Below are positions 28,661 through 38,125 of a stretch of 64,000 nucleotides of DNA, in pieces. Source of the stretch: Halomonas ventosae (lineage in GTDB: Bacteria > Pseudomonadota > Gammaproteobacteria > Pseudomonadales > Halomonadaceae); contig NZ_SNZJ01000001.1 in the NCBI RefSeq assembly GCF_004363555.1, forward strand, positions 124,001 through 188,000. Direction: 5' to 3'. Below the pieces are notes generated by a model. That model did not search any database, was not told the origin of the DNA, and worked only from the letters and a program-made list of their open reading frames with translations. Position numbers and translations under genes: made by a program. Within the stretch, counting starts at the first letter, position 1; each line of letters starts with the position of its first letter.

Positions 28661-29381
28661 GCTTCGCCGCTGGGCCGTGCCGCTTGGCTGGCTGGTGTTG
28701 CTGCTGGCGGCAACGCTCGGCATGGGGCAGCTGGAGGGGCTGTTTCGCTGGATCGAGGCCGACAGCCGCCAGGTGATCTATGCGCGTGCCGACTTCGCGA
28801 CCCTGCTGGGTCGCCATCTGCTGGTGGTGAGCGTGGCGGCGGTGCTGGCCATCCTGGTGGGGGTGGGGGCCGCTATCGCGGCCACTCGCCGCTGGGGGCG
28901 GGACTTCCTGCCACTGGTCAGCCAGCTGGCCTCCATCGGTCAGACCTTTCCGCCGGTGGCAGTGCTGGCGCTGGCGGTGCCGGTGCTGGGCTTCGGCACC
29001 CTGCCGATCATCGTGGCGCTGCTGCTCTATGGCCTGCTGCCGATCGTGCGCAACACCCTGGCCGGGCTCGAGGGCATCGACCCCGGCGTGATGGAGGCGG
29101 CGCGCGGCATGGGCATGAGCGGCGGCCAGATCCTGCGCCAGGTGGAGCTGCCGCTGGCCGCGCCGGTGATCCTCGCCGGGATCCGCACCTCCGTCACCAT
29201 CAACATCGCCACGGCGGCCATCGGCGCCACCGTGGGGGCGAGCAACCTGGGCGACCCGATCATCTCGGGGATCGTCAACGGCAACACCGCCTATGTGGTG
29301 CAGGGGGCGCTGCTGATCGGGCTGCTGGCCATCAGCGTGGACAGCCTCTTCAGCCGGTTGCCGCTGGCCGGCGCCCGCTGA
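28653..29381 (+). CDS. yehW: Osmoprotectant ABC importer, small permease (YehW-like)
   Basis: A 242-residue permease with about six membrane segments and the conserved loop EAARGMGMSGGQILRQVELP, nearly the same as in the large permease. The two presumably form a heterodimer. Eight-base overlap with yehX. Last gene of the importer operon; no terminator is obvious in the 165 bases before bkdA1. Confidence 0.92.
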   Translation: MTELRRWAVPLGWLVLLLAATLGMGQLEGLFRWIEADSRQVIYARADFATLLGRHLLVVSVAAVLAILVGVGAAIAATRRWGRDFLPLVSQLASIGQTFPPVAVLALAVPVLGFGTLPIIVALLLYGLLPIVRNTLAGLEGIDPGVMEAARGMGMSGGQILRQVELPLAAPVILAGIRTSVTINIATAAIGATVGASNLGDPIISGIVNGNTAYVVQGALLIGLLAISVDSLFSRLPLAGAR

Positions 29382-29437
29382 TCGGACCACGCTGGCCCGG
29401 CTCGATTTCCGACCTTCGGGGCTACCCAAGCTCTTCA

Positions 29438-29455
29438 GTTTACGTTAACGTCAAT
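29438..29455. promoter_or_regulatory. ACGTTAACGT palindrome upstream of bkd (LiuR-like site)
   Basis: GTTTACGTTAACGTCAAT contains a perfect 10-bp palindrome ACGTTAACGT, extended to 16 bp with one mismatched pair. It resembles, from memory, the operator of LiuR, a MerR-type regulator of branched-chain amino acid catabolism. It lies 92 bases before bkdA1; a small hairpin TGCCCC-CAAAA-GGGGCA (29516-29532) precedes the ribosome site. Confidence 0.55.
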
Positions 29456-29546
29456 CCTGTTGCGTTGACCGTCCCCGGGGCGACCCCCTGGCGGATCGGG
29501 ACATTAAGGACAACACTGCCCCCAAAAGGGGCACAGGATCACGACG

Positions 29547-30770
29547 ATGACAACAACAGCGGATATTCACGAGCCGACCTTCCTGGCCGGTGACGAGTTC
29601 AGCATTCCCACCTTCCGGCTGCTCAAGCAGGACGGCACCCTCCACGAGGGCGCCACGGCGCCCGAGCTGGAGCACGACAAGGCGCTGGCTATCTACCGCG
29701 CCATGGTGGCCACCCGCGTGCTCGACGAGCGGATGCTCGCCGCCCAGCGACAGGGACGGCTCTCCTTCTACATGCAGTGCACCGGCGAGGAGGCCGCGGT
29801 GGTCGGCGCCACGGCGGCGCTGGATGATGCCGACATGATCATGGCCCAGTATCGCGAGCAGGGCGCCCTGGTCTATCGCGGCTTCACCTTCGACGAGTTC
29901 ATGAACCAGCTGTTCGGCAACGAACTGGACTACGGCAAGGGCCGCCAGATGCCGATCCACTACGGGTCGCGCAAGCTCCACTACATGACCATCTCCTCGC
30001 CGCTGGGCACCCAGATTCCCCAGGCCACCGGTTACGCCTATGGCCAGAAGCTCGCCGGCGACGGCCAGTGCACCACGGTGTTCTTCGGCGAGGGGGCCGC
30101 CTCAGAGGGCGACTTCCACGCCGCCCTGAACATGGCGGCGGTCCACGAGGTGCCGGTGATCTTCTTCTGCCGCAACAACGGCTATGCGATCTCCACCCCC
30201 TCCATCGAGCAGTTCGCCGCCGATGGCGTGGCACCGCGGGCCTTCGGCTATCGCATGCACGTGATTCGCGTCGACGGCAACGACATCCTGGCGGTCTACT
30301 CGGCGACCCGGGAGGCGCGCCGGATCGCCGTGGAGCACAACAAGCCGGTGCTCATCGAGGCCATGAGCTATCGCCTGGCCGCCCACTCCTCCTCGGACGA
30401 CCCCTCCGGCTACCGCTCGAAGAAGGAGGAGGAGGCCTGGCGCGAGAAGGACCCCATCCTGCGCATGCAGCGCTGGCTGATCGACCTGGGCTGGTGGAGC
30501 GAGGAGGAGGAGAAGGCCCTTCAGGAGAGCCTGCGTCGCGAGGTGCTGGAGACCATGAAACGCGCCGAGAAGCGTCCGCCGCCCCCCCTGGACAGCCTGG
30601 TGTCCGATGTCTATGCCGACGTCACCCCGGAGCTGCAGCGTCAGCTCGACGCCCTGAAGACCCATATCCGCCAGTACCCGGAGGCCTACCCCAAGGGGGC
30701 GCGCTCCCTGGATCCGGACGTCAAGGCCCGTGACGACGCCAGCGACGCAGAAGCCCAAGGAGGGGAGTGA
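29547..30770 (+). CDS. bkdA1: Branched-chain 2-oxoacid dehydrogenase E1 alpha
   Basis: Thiamine-diphosphate-dependent decarboxylase subunit acting on the 2-oxoacids of valine, leucine and isoleucine. The 407-residue protein has the ThDP motif that begins [10 protein letters not shown] (181) and ends in CRNN (211), and the phosphorylation-loop-like segment [13 protein letters not shown] found in the BCKDH alpha family, which separates it from pyruvate dehydrogenase alpha. Its stop is 1 base before the bkdA2 start. E1 alpha and beta should form a heterotetramer. Confidence 0.93.
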   Translation: MTTTADIHEPTFLAGDEFSIPTFRLLKQDGTLHEGATAPELEHDKALAIYRAMVATRVLDERMLAAQRQGRLSFYMQCTGEEAAVVGATAALDDADMIMAQYREQGALVYRGFTFDEFMNQLFGNELDYGKGRQMPIHYGSRKLHYMTISSPLGTQIPQATGYAYGQKLAGDGQCTTVFFGEGAASEGDFHAALNMAAVHEVPVIFFCRNNGYAISTPSIEQFAADGVAPRAFGYRMHVIRVDGNDILAVYSATREARRIAVEHNKPVLIEAMSYRLAAHSSSDDPSGYRSKKEEEAWREKDPILRMQRWLIDLGWWSEEEEKALQESLRREVLETMKRAEKRPPPPLDSLVSDVYADVTPELQRQLDALKTHIRQYPEAYPKGARSLDPDVKARDDASDAEAQGGE

Positions 30771-30771
30771 G

Positions 30772-31749
30772 ATGCCGACCATGAACATGCTGCAGGCCAT
30801 CAACAACGCCCTGGATATCGCCATGGGCGAGGACGACAAGGTGCTCTGCTTCGGCGAGGACGTGGGCAGCTTCGGCGGCGTCTTCCGTGCCACCAGCCAT
30901 CTGCAGGAGAAGTACGGCCGCGCGCGCTGCTTCAATACGCCGCTGGTGGAGCAGGGCATCATCGGCTTCGCCAACGGCCTGGCCGCCCAGGGCTCGGTGC
31001 CGGTGGCGGAGATCCAGTTCGCCGACTACATCTTTCCGGCCTTCGACCAGATCGTCAACGAGACGGCCAAGTTCCGCTACCGCTCGGGCGACCTCTTCAA
31101 CGTCGGTGGCCTGACCATCCGCGCCCCCTATGGCGGTGGCATCGCCGGTGGCCACTACCACTCCCAGTCGCCGGAGGCCTACTTCACGCATACGCCCGGC
31201 CTGAAGATCGTGGTGCCCCGCGACCCCTACCAGGCCAAGGGCCTGTTGCTGGCGGCCATCCGCGACCCCGACCCGGTGATCTTCTTCGAGCCCAAGCGCC
31301 TCTACCGTGCCGCCGTCGGCGAGGTGCCGGAGGAGGACTACCAGCTGCCCATCGGCGAGGCCGAGGTGACCAAGGAGGGCACCGATGTGACCCTGGTGGG
31401 CTGGGGGGCCCAGATGGAGGTGATCGAGCGTGCCGTGGAGCTGGCCGAGAAGGATGGCATCTCCTGCGAGGTGATCGACCTGAGAAGCCTCTTGCCCTGG
31501 GACCAGGACAGCGTGGCCGAGTCGGTGTTCAAGACCGGCCGGCTGGTGATCACCCATGAGGCACCGCGCACCGGGGGCTTCGCCGGCGAGATCGCCGCGG
31601 CCATCCAGGAGCGCTGCTTCCTGTACCTGGAATCGCCCATTGCCCGGGTGACCGGCCTGGATACGCCCTTCCCGCTGACGCTGGAGAAGGAGTACCTGCC
31701 GGATCACCTGAAGATCGTCGAGGCCATCCGCGCCAGTGTGAATTTCTGA
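30772..31749 (+). CDS. bkdA2: Branched-chain 2-oxoacid dehydrogenase E1 beta
   Basis: A 325-residue transketolase-type beta subunit: N-terminal [15 protein letters not shown], conserved [23 protein letters not shown] and the C-terminal transketolase domain with [15 protein letters not shown] 30772 follows AGGAGGGGAG. Together with BkdA1 it forms the E1 decarboxylase of the complex. Confidence 0.94.
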   Translation: MPTMNMLQAINNALDIAMGEDDKVLCFGEDVGSFGGVFRATSHLQEKYGRARCFNTPLVEQGIIGFANGLAAQGSVPVAEIQFADYIFPAFDQIVNETAKFRYRSGDLFNVGGLTIRAPYGGGIAGGHYHSQSPEAYFTHTPGLKIVVPRDPYQAKGLLLAAIRDPDPVIFFEPKRLYRAAVGEVPEEDYQLPIGEAEVTKEGTDVTLVGWGAQMEVIERAVELAEKDGISCEVIDLRSLLPWDQDSVAESVFKTGRLVITHEAPRTGGFAGEIAAAIQERCFLYLESPIARVTGLDTPFPLTLEKEYLPDHLKIVEAIRASVNF

Positions 31750-31777
31750 CGACCGGGGTCAGGACAGGAGAGACAAG

Positions 31778-33364
31778 ATGACAGAGTTCAAGCTGCCCGA
31801 TATCGGCGAAGGTATCGTGGAGTGCGAGGTAGTGGAGTGGCGCATCAACGAGGGTGACGTCATCGAGGAGGACCAGCCGGTGGTCGAGGTGATGACCGAC
31901 AAGGCGCTGGTCGAGATCACCGCCCCCGAGGCGGGGCGGGTTACCCGGCTGCATGTGCCCAAGGGCGAGATCGCCAGGGTGCATGCGCCGCTGTTCGCCT
32001 ACGAGGCCGAGGGCGAGGCAACCGAATCGGCTGCGCCGGAGCCGCAGGAGACGCCAGCGGGCGAGTCCGCCGGGACAACGCCCCAGGCCGCGGCGCCGCA
32101 GGTGAGCGCCAAGGACTTTATCCTGCCGGACCTCGGCGAGGGGATCGTCGAGTGCGAGGTGGTGGAGTGGCGCATCGCCGAGGGGGAGACCATCGAGGAG
32201 GACCAGCCGGTCGTCGACGTGATGACCGACAAGGCGATGATGGAGATCACCGCCCCCGAGGCGGGGCAGGTCACCCGGCTGCACGTGGCCAAGGGCGAGA
32301 TCGCCCGCGTCCATGCGCCGCTCTTCGCCTATGCCCCGGCGCACGGCGAGGAGGCGGAAGAGACCGCCAGGGCCCCCGCGCCTGCCGACGCTGCCCCGCG
32401 TCCGGCGGCGCCCTCGCGGGCCGAGACCCCGCCGGCCAGTGGGCTCGGCCCCCATGGGCGGATCCCGGCGAGCCCCGCAGTGCGGCGCCTGCTGCGCGAG
32501 CATGGCCTGCGCCTCGAGCAGGTGCCGGGGTCCGGCAAGCAGGGGCGGGTGCTGAAGGAGGATATCCAGGCCTTCCTGGAGCGCGGCGACACGGCCGCCG
32601 CGGCGCCGCCGCCGGCCGGCGAGGCGGCACCCTCGGCCCGGCCCCCGAGCGAGGAAGCGGAGGTGCGCGTCGAACCCCTGCGCGGCGTGCGCGCCGCCAT
32701 GGCCCGCCAGATGGTGGCCTCGGCGTCGACGATCCCGCACTTCCAGTACGGCGAGGAGCTCGATGTCACCGAGCTGCTGGCGCTGCGTGCGCGCCTCAAG
32801 CCCGAGGCCGAGGCGCGAGGTACGAAAGTCACGTTAATGCCCTTCTTCATGAAGGCCATGGCGCTGGCGATCCGCGACTTCCCGATTCTCAACAGCCGCC
32901 TCAACGAGGCGGGCGACGAGATCCACTACCTGCCGTCCTGCAACATCGGCATGGCCGTGGACGGCAAGGCGGGGCTGATGGTACCCAACGTCAAGGGAGT
33001 GGAGCGGCTGACCCTGCTGGAGATCGCCGGCGAGATCCAGCGGCTGACCCATGATGCCCGCGAGGGCAGGGTGGCATCATCCGACCTCAAGGGCGGCACC
33101 ATCAGCATCTCCAACATCGGCGCATTGGGCGGGACCTATGCGGCGCCGATCATCAACGCCCCGGAGGTGGCCATCGTCGCCATCGGCAAGACCCAGTGGC
33201 TGCCGCGCTTCGACAGCCACGATGCGGTGGTGAAGCGGGCGATCATGACCGTCACCTGGGCGGGGGACCACCGCCTGATCGACGGCGGCACCATCGCCCG
33301 CTTCTGCAATGCCTGGAAGGGCTATCTGGAGGCGCCGGAGACCATGCTCCTGCATCTTGGATGA
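31778..33364 (+). CDS. bkdB: Branched-chain 2-oxoacid dehydrogenase E2 with two lipoyl domains
   Basis: Dihydrolipoyl acyltransferase core of the complex. Two nearly identical lipoyl domains carry the lysines Lys42 and Lys152 (TDKALVEI and TDKAMMEI), exactly 110 residues apart. A peripheral-subunit-binding domain (about 228-268) and catalytic acyltransferase domain with HRLIDG (His498, Asp502) follow. Linkers are Ala/Pro/Glu-rich. Branched-chain E2 proteins usually have one lipoyl domain, so the duplication is unusual. No E3 (lpd) gene follows; a shared E3 must be encoded elsewhere. Confidence 0.93.
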   Translation: MTEFKLPDIGEGIVECEVVEWRINEGDVIEEDQPVVEVMTDKALVEITAPEAGRVTRLHVPKGEIARVHAPLFAYEAEGEATESAAPEPQETPAGESAGTTPQAAAPQVSAKDFILPDLGEGIVECEVVEWRIAEGETIEEDQPVVDVMTDKAMMEITAPEAGQVTRLHVAKGEIARVHAPLFAYAPAHGEEAEETARAPAPADAAPRPAAPSRAETPPASGLGPHGRIPASPAVRRLLREHGLRLEQVPGSGKQGRVLKEDIQAFLERGDTAAAAPPPAGEAAPSARPPSEEAEVRVEPLRGVRAAMARQMVASASTIPHFQYGEELDVTELLALRARLKPEAEARGTKVTLMPFFMKAMALAIRDFPILNSRLNEAGDEIHYLPSCNIGMAVDGKAGLMVPNVKGVERLTLLEIAGEIQRLTHDAREGRVASSDLKGGTISISNIGALGGTYAAPIINAPEVAIVAIGKTQWLPRFDSHDAVVKRAIMTVTWAGDHRLIDGGTIARFCNAWKGYLEAPETMLLHLG

Positions 33365-33423
33365 GCCACGGGAGACGCCTCGATATGGCATCGCGGTAGA
33401 CGATATGGTGGGTGTCGCCGGGG

Positions 33424-33508
33424 TTGTGGGAGCGCTGCTGGCAGCGCGATGGTCAAATCAGGTGATATGCCTGAACCGTCAATCGCCGTGCAAGCACGGC
33501 TCCCACGA
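33424..33508. repeat. REP doublet after bkdB
   Basis: Left unit TTGTGGGAGCGCTGCTGGCA... (33424-33449) and inverted right unit TCGCCGTGCAAGCACGGCTC... (33483-33508), separated by 33 bp. Same family as the units at 5785-5854 and 17535-17734; here the left stem is GCGCTGC/GCAGCGC. Confidence 0.82.
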
Positions 33509-33555
33509 GGAGGTGTACGAGGTGTGAACGATCTTCGGCGAACAGACGTGAGCTC

Positions 33556-35403
33556 ATGACCCAGGCGTCCCTGCAGCAGTTCTACATTCCGGAAGAGCAG
33601 TCGATCTACCTGCTCAGCCACGACGACGCCCGCAAGCTCAAGGCGTGGGTGGCGCTGTGCCAGGCCCAGCTGGAACAGCTGGGTTATCGGAACATCGAGC
33701 TGATCGGCAAGGGCGCCTACGGCTTCGTCTTCGCCGGGCTCACCGGGGTCGGCGAGCAGTACGTCTTCAAGTTCACCCGGGTCAACCTGCCCCAGCACCT
33801 CCAGGATCGCCTCGAGGAGGAGGCCTTCATGCTGGAGCAGGTCGACCATCCCCGGGTGCCCAAGCTGATCGTCTTCCAGCGGGTGCGCAGCCAGTCGATC
33901 CTGGTGATGCAGCGCGCCCCGGGCTTCAACATGGAGGAGGTCTCGCTGCGCGAGGGGCGGCTCTCGCCCCGCCTGGTGGTGCGCATCGCCGACCAGCTGG
34001 CCGATATCCTGCGCACCCTGCGCCGCGAGAGCGGGCCGGCCGGCAGGCCGGTGGTGCATGGCGACATCAAGCCCTCCAACCTGGTCTTCGATGATACCCA
34101 CGAGACCATCGCGCTGATCGACTGGGGCTCCTCGGTGTTCGCCCAGCTCGACGCCAGCCTGCAGTTCGTGGCGACCAATGTCATGGAGCTGATGTCGGAC
34201 AACCTGCAGCAGACCAACGCCCGGCTGGGGGATGTCTACTTCATCGGCGAGGAGCAGCTGAACGGGGCGCTCTCGTCCCCCCGCTTCGACGAGCAGGGGG
34301 CGGCGGCCACCCTCTACGCCCTGGCCTCGGCCCAGTCCTGCCGCTTCGGCCACCGTGCCATTCCCGCCACCTCCCTGGGGCTGCCCATGGAGTTCGCGCG
34401 CATGCTCGACGGCATGCTCGATCCCGACCTGCGCACCCGCATGCGCGCCGGCGACCACTTCATCCGGGAGATGCCGAGGCTTGGCCGCCTGGTGATGCTC
34501 GACCTGCCCACACCCCAGGAGGTCCCCCTGGTGCCGGTGTGGAGCCGGCCGGCCGGGCGAGAGATCGACACCGTGGTCTACAGCTCGCGCAAGTCCTTCC
34601 TGCGCGAGGAGGGCGGTCGCGAGACCCTCAACGACGTCAACGACGTCCAGCTCGACCGCTACTACAAGAACTTCATGCAGAACATGGGCGAGACCGAGAA
34701 GGCCTTCCTGGCGGCGGTGAGCCGGCTCGGCAAGTACCCGGTGGTGGGCGGGCTGGCGGTGCGCTGGGAGGCCGACGGGGTCTATATCGACACCTCGCTC
34801 AACCTGCACGATCCGGCCCTGAAGCAGGCCTTCATCGCCGCGGTCAACAACATGGTGACCCTGGCCCGGGCGATCCACCGTCGCGGCATCTTCAAGAGCT
34901 GCCTGTTCAATGCCCGCGACACCCTGCACCTGGACCGGGCGAGCGTCGAGGAGCCCTTCGAGATCCTGCCCGGGATGCGCCTGCACTACGAGGTCAGCGC
35001 GGTGCCCGAGCTGGAGGACCGCTCGCGCCTGCACAGCTACTTCGAGGATGGTCCCGACCCGGAGGAGTTCCTGGTCCTGCCCGAGGCGATCATCGCCTCG
35101 CTGGAGGCCCTCAACGAGATCCACCACACGGGGATGATCATCTTCGAGGCGCTGCCCCAGCACCTCAAGATCCACAGCCACTACCGGCTGCTCGACCCCT
35201 CCCGGGAGGCGGAATTCCGGCGCCGCCTGGATGACATCCTCGAGGCGGTGGGGCTGATCGAGGGGCTCGGGGTGTCGGGCTTCATGAAGATGCCCTACAA
35301 GGACACGCGCTTCTTCGCCCATATCGAGCGTCAGCCCGAGCGCTTCTACCCGCGCAATCCTCGGCAGGCGGCCGAGCTGTCGGCGACCCGGGAGAGCGAG
35401 TAG
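33556..35403 (+). CDS. Eukaryotic-type serine/threonine protein kinase with uncharacterised C-terminal half
   Basis: A 615-residue soluble protein. The N-terminal part is a complete protein-kinase fold: glycine loop IGKGAYGFVF (50-59), ATP lysine Lys72 in YVFKF, catalytic HGDIKPSN (168-175; Asp170, Asn175) and the DFG equivalent DWGSS (Asp189). HGD instead of HRD is common in bacterial and RIO/APH-like kinases. The kinase ends near residue 310. The remaining 300 residues have no motif I recognise, no membrane segment and no repeat. Substrate and role are unknown. It stands alone between a REP doublet and a membrane-protein gene. Confidence 0.8.
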   Translation: MTQASLQQFYIPEEQSIYLLSHDDARKLKAWVALCQAQLEQLGYRNIELIGKGAYGFVFAGLTGVGEQYVFKFTRVNLPQHLQDRLEEEAFMLEQVDHPRVPKLIVFQRVRSQSILVMQRAPGFNMEEVSLREGRLSPRLVVRIADQLADILRTLRRESGPAGRPVVHGDIKPSNLVFDDTHETIALIDWGSSVFAQLDASLQFVATNVMELMSDNLQQTNARLGDVYFIGEEQLNGALSSPRFDEQGAAATLYALASAQSCRFGHRAIPATSLGLPMEFARMLDGMLDPDLRTRMRAGDHFIREMPRLGRLVMLDLPTPQEVPLVPVWSRPAGREIDTVVYSSRKSFLREEGGRETLNDVNDVQLDRYYKNFMQNMGETEKAFLAAVSRLGKYPVVGGLAVRWEADGVYIDTSLNLHDPALKQAFIAAVNNMVTLARAIHRRGIFKSCLFNARDTLHLDRASVEEPFEILPGMRLHYEVSAVPELEDRSRLHSYFEDGPDPEEFLVLPEAIIASLEALNEIHHTGMIIFEALPQHLKIHSHYRLLDPSREAEFRRRLDDILEAVGLIEGLGVSGFMKMPYKDTRFFAHIERQPERFYPRNPRQAAELSATRESE

Positions 35404-35443
35404 ACTCTTCGCTCTGGTCCGACAGGGAGGTCGCTCGTCGTCC

Positions 35444-36244
35444 ATGCTCCAGCTGATGCTGATCAAGCTGCTGGCCACGGCCAGCATCGTCATTCTCGTG
35501 GCGCTCTCGGTGGGCCGCCTGGGGCCAAGGCTTGGCGGCATACTCGCCGGCACCCCGGTGATTCTCGGCCCTGGCTACTTCTTCATGCTGCGCGAGCAGT
35601 CGGCGGGCTTCGTGCAGGACGCCGTGCTCTCCACCTTGCACGCCCTGGTGGCGACCCTGCTGTTCACCCTGTGCTTCGTGCTGACCGCGGCGCGGCTCTC
35701 GACCCTGCGCAGCCTGGCGCTGGCCAGCCTGCTCTGGGTGCCCGGCGCGTTGCTGTTCACGCAGATGCCGGGCGGCCTGCCCGGGGCCATAGCCGCCTAC
35801 CTGGCGGTGCTGCTGGTCGCGGAAGTCGTCAATCGCTGGCTGCGCCTGGGGCAGCCGGTGGTGGTGGCACGCTCGGGATGGCTCGATCTGCTGCTGCGTG
35901 GAGTGCTGGCGGGGGCGGTGGTCAGCCTCGCGACCACCCTGGCGGCACGGTCGGGCCCAGCGCTCTCCGGTGTCATCCTGGGCTTTCCGGTGGGCATCCT
36001 GACCATCGCCTGGGCACTGCACGAGCGCTATGGGGCCGAGGTGGCGCGCATGACCGTCAGCATGACCCAGCGCGGCATGTTGAGTCTGCTTGCCTTCTGC
36101 GCGGTGAGTTATCTTGGCGTGGGCCATCTGCCGGGCATGCTGGTCTTCACGCTATCCCTGGCGGCATCGATGACCACGAGCTTCTTGCTGTTCATGTTCA
36201 GCCTGTGGCGGGCCCGTCGGCGCTATCCGCGCCCTTCTGCCTAG
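35444..36244 (+). CDS. Integral membrane protein with two-fold internal repeat
   Basis: A 266-residue protein with about eight hydrophobic segments. The two halves contain related segments, GPRLGGILAGTPVILGP (about 27-43) and GPALSGVILGFPVGIL (about 170-185), suggesting an inverted or direct duplication like that of many small transporters. I do not recognise the family. It starts 40 bases after the kinase gene on the same strand, with GGGAGG 16 bases upstream of the ATG, so they may be co-transcribed. Confidence 0.75.
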   Translation: MLQLMLIKLLATASIVILVALSVGRLGPRLGGILAGTPVILGPGYFFMLREQSAGFVQDAVLSTLHALVATLLFTLCFVLTAARLSTLRSLALASLLWVPGALLFTQMPGGLPGAIAAYLAVLLVAEVVNRWLRLGQPVVVARSGWLDLLLRGVLAGAVVSLATTLAARSGPALSGVILGFPVGILTIAWALHERYGAEVARMTVSMTQRGMLSLLAFCAVSYLGVGHLPGMLVFTLSLAASMTTSFLLFMFSLWRARRRYPRPSA

Positions 36245-36262
36245 CTCGGGAGCCCCCCCCGG

Positions 36263-36811
36263 CTAGAGTGAGGCGGCGGAGCGGGCGGCCTGGTCATAGA
36301 GCCCGGACATCGCCCGCAGCAGCCCCGCCAGGCGACTCATCTCCTCGCGTTCGATGCCCATGGAGGAGAGCGAGTCGACCAGGCAGGCCTCGCGGATCTC
36401 GGCGTAGCGGCTGCAGGCCTCCCGTCCCTCATCGGTGGCGCGGAAGAAGGTCTCCTTGCCCTGCTTCTCGCCGGCCACCAGCCCTAGGCGGGCGAGCTTC
36501 TTCAGGGCATAGGTCACCGTATGGGTGTCCTCGACGTTGAGCACCAGGCAGATGTCCGCCTGGCGCTTGGCCCGCTCCCGGTGGTTGACGCTATGCAGCA
36601 CCAGCACGTCCAGGGCGCCGAGCTCCGGGTAGCCGCTGGCCGTCATGCAGCGCACCATCCAGCGGTCGAAGGCATGGCCGGCGATGATCAGGCCGAACTC
36701 GAACTCCGAAAGCTCCTGGCTGCTGCGCGACAGGTGCTCCGAGGAGACGATGGGGCCGCGAGGTGTCCTTGCGCTTGTCACGTGCTGCTCCTTTTCCATG
36801 CCCGTTGTCAT
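36263..36811 (-). CDS. MarR-type winged-helix regulator
   Basis: A 182-residue protein with a winged-helix core (about 65-130: LGALDVLVLHSVNHRERAK, then NVEDTHTVTYALKKLARLGLV as recognition helix and wing). It is the last gene of the TRAP transporter operon, two bases after the dctM stop, so probably the local regulator of TRAP and pxp genes. ATG 36799 (MEKEQH) is an alternative start. The GATAA/TTATC cluster at 39878-39904 is a candidate operator. Confidence 0.78.
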   Translation of the reverse strand: MTTGMEKEQHVTSARTPRGPIVSSEHLSRSSQELSEFEFGLIIAGHAFDRWMVRCMTASGYPELGALDVLVLHSVNHRERAKRQADICLVLNVEDTHTVTYALKKLARLGLVAGEKQGKETFFRATDEGREACSRYAEIREACLVDSLSSMGIEREEMSRLAGLLRAMSGLYDQAARSAASL

Positions 36812-36813
36812 GG

Positions 36814-38109
36814 CTAGTTACCCATGGCCTGTGGCAGCCAGGTGACGATGCCGGGGAAGAGGCTGATCAGTACCACGCCGAGCATCATCAGGAAGAAGAA
36901 CGGCATGGCCGCCCAGGCGATCGACAGGATGTTGCGTCCCGTCATGCCCTGCAGCACGAAGAGGTTGAAGCCGACCGGCGGGGTGATCTGCGACATCTCC
37001 ACCACGATCACCAGGAAGATGCCGAACCAGATCAGGTCGATCCCGGCGGCCTCGACCATGGGCAGCATGATGGAGGTGGTCAGCACCACCACCGAGATGC
37101 CGTCCAGGAAGCAGCCCAGCAGGATGAACAGGACCGTCAGCGCCGCGAGCAGCATGACGGGCGACAGTCCCAGGGTGCCGATCCAGGCGGCGAGCTCCCG
37201 GGGCAGGCCGGTGAAGCCCATGGCCGCGGTGAGGAAGGCGGCGCCGGCCAGGATGAAGGCGATCATGGTGGAGGTGCGCACCGCCCCGAGCAGGGCGTCG
37301 CGGAACACCGTGCCGTCCATGGTGCCCTGGGTACGGGCCAGCAGCAGCGAGAGCACCACCCCCACGGCCGCCGCCTCGGTGGGGGAGGCAAGGCCTGCAT
37401 AGATCGAACCGATGACGCCGACGATCAGGGCCAGCAGGGGAATCAGGCGACGCGCCCGGCGCAGCTTCTCGCCCAGCGGCAGGCCGGTCTCGGCGGGGGG
37501 CACCTTGTCCGGGTAACGCCAGGACCAGAACATCAGGTAGCCGGCGAACAGCGAGATCAGCAGCAGCCCCGGGAAGATGCCGGCCACGAAGAGCCGGGCG
37601 ATGGACTGGTCGGTGGCCACGCCATAGACGATCAGGATGATCGAGGGCGGGATCAGCAGGCCCAGGGTCGCCGAGCCGGCCAGGGTGCCGATGATCAGCT
37701 TCTCGTCGTAGCCGCGGCGAGTGAGCTCGGGGATGGTCATCTTGCCCATGGTGGCGCAGGTGGCCGCTGAGGAGCCCGAGACGGCGGCGAACAGGCCGCA
37801 GCCTACCACGTTGGTGTGCAGCAGGCGGCCCGGGATGCGCTGCATCCAGGGCGAGAGGCCGGTGAACATGTCGTCGGCGAGCCGCGAGCGGAACAGTATC
37901 TCGCCCATCCAGATGAACATCGGCAGGGCGGTGAGCTCCCAGCTGTAGCTCTCGCCCCAGACGTTGGAGGCGAGCACGTCGCCGGTGGGCACCGAGGTGA
38001 ACTGCGAGAGGCCGAGCCAGCCCAGCGCCAGCAGGGAGAAGGCCACCCAGACGCCGCTGCCGAGCAGCAGCAGCAGGGTAACGAAGAGGACCGTCATCAT
38101 CACGAGCAT
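36814..38109 (-). CDS. dctM: TRAP transporter large permease (DctM)
   Basis: A 431-residue DctM-family membrane protein with about 12 hydrophobic segments, catalysing sodium-coupled solute import together with DctQ and the periplasmic receptor. Typical segments are SGSSAATCATMGKMTIPEL and the C-terminal QITPPVGFNLFVLQG. Sixteen bases follow dctQ. The neighbourhood suggests a pyroglutamate substrate. Confidence 0.93.
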   Translation of the reverse strand: MLVMMTVLFVTLLLLLGSGVWVAFSLLALGWLGLSQFTSVPTGDVLASNVWGESYSWELTALPMFIWMGEILFRSRLADDMFTGLSPWMQRIPGRLLHTNVVGCGLFAAVSGSSAATCATMGKMTIPELTRRGYDEKLIIGTLAGSATLGLLIPPSIILIVYGVATDQSIARLFVAGIFPGLLLISLFAGYLMFWSWRYPDKVPPAETGLPLGEKLRRARRLIPLLALIVGVIGSIYAGLASPTEAAAVGVVLSLLLARTQGTMDGTVFRDALLGAVRTSTMIAFILAGAAFLTAAMGFTGLPRELAAWIGTLGLSPVMLLAALTVLFILLGCFLDGISVVVLTTSIMLPMVEAAGIDLIWFGIFLVIVVEMSQITPPVGFNLFVLQGMTGRNILSIAWAAMPFFFLMMLGVVLISLFPGIVTWLPQAMGN

Positions 38110-38125
38110 GGTATGTCTCCCGGGC

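Noticed and set aside
33556..36244. Kinase plus membrane protein as a phage-defence system
   Set aside because: No nuclease, reverse transcriptase, NTPase or other defence hallmark is nearby and the region shows no foreign composition; not enough to claim it.
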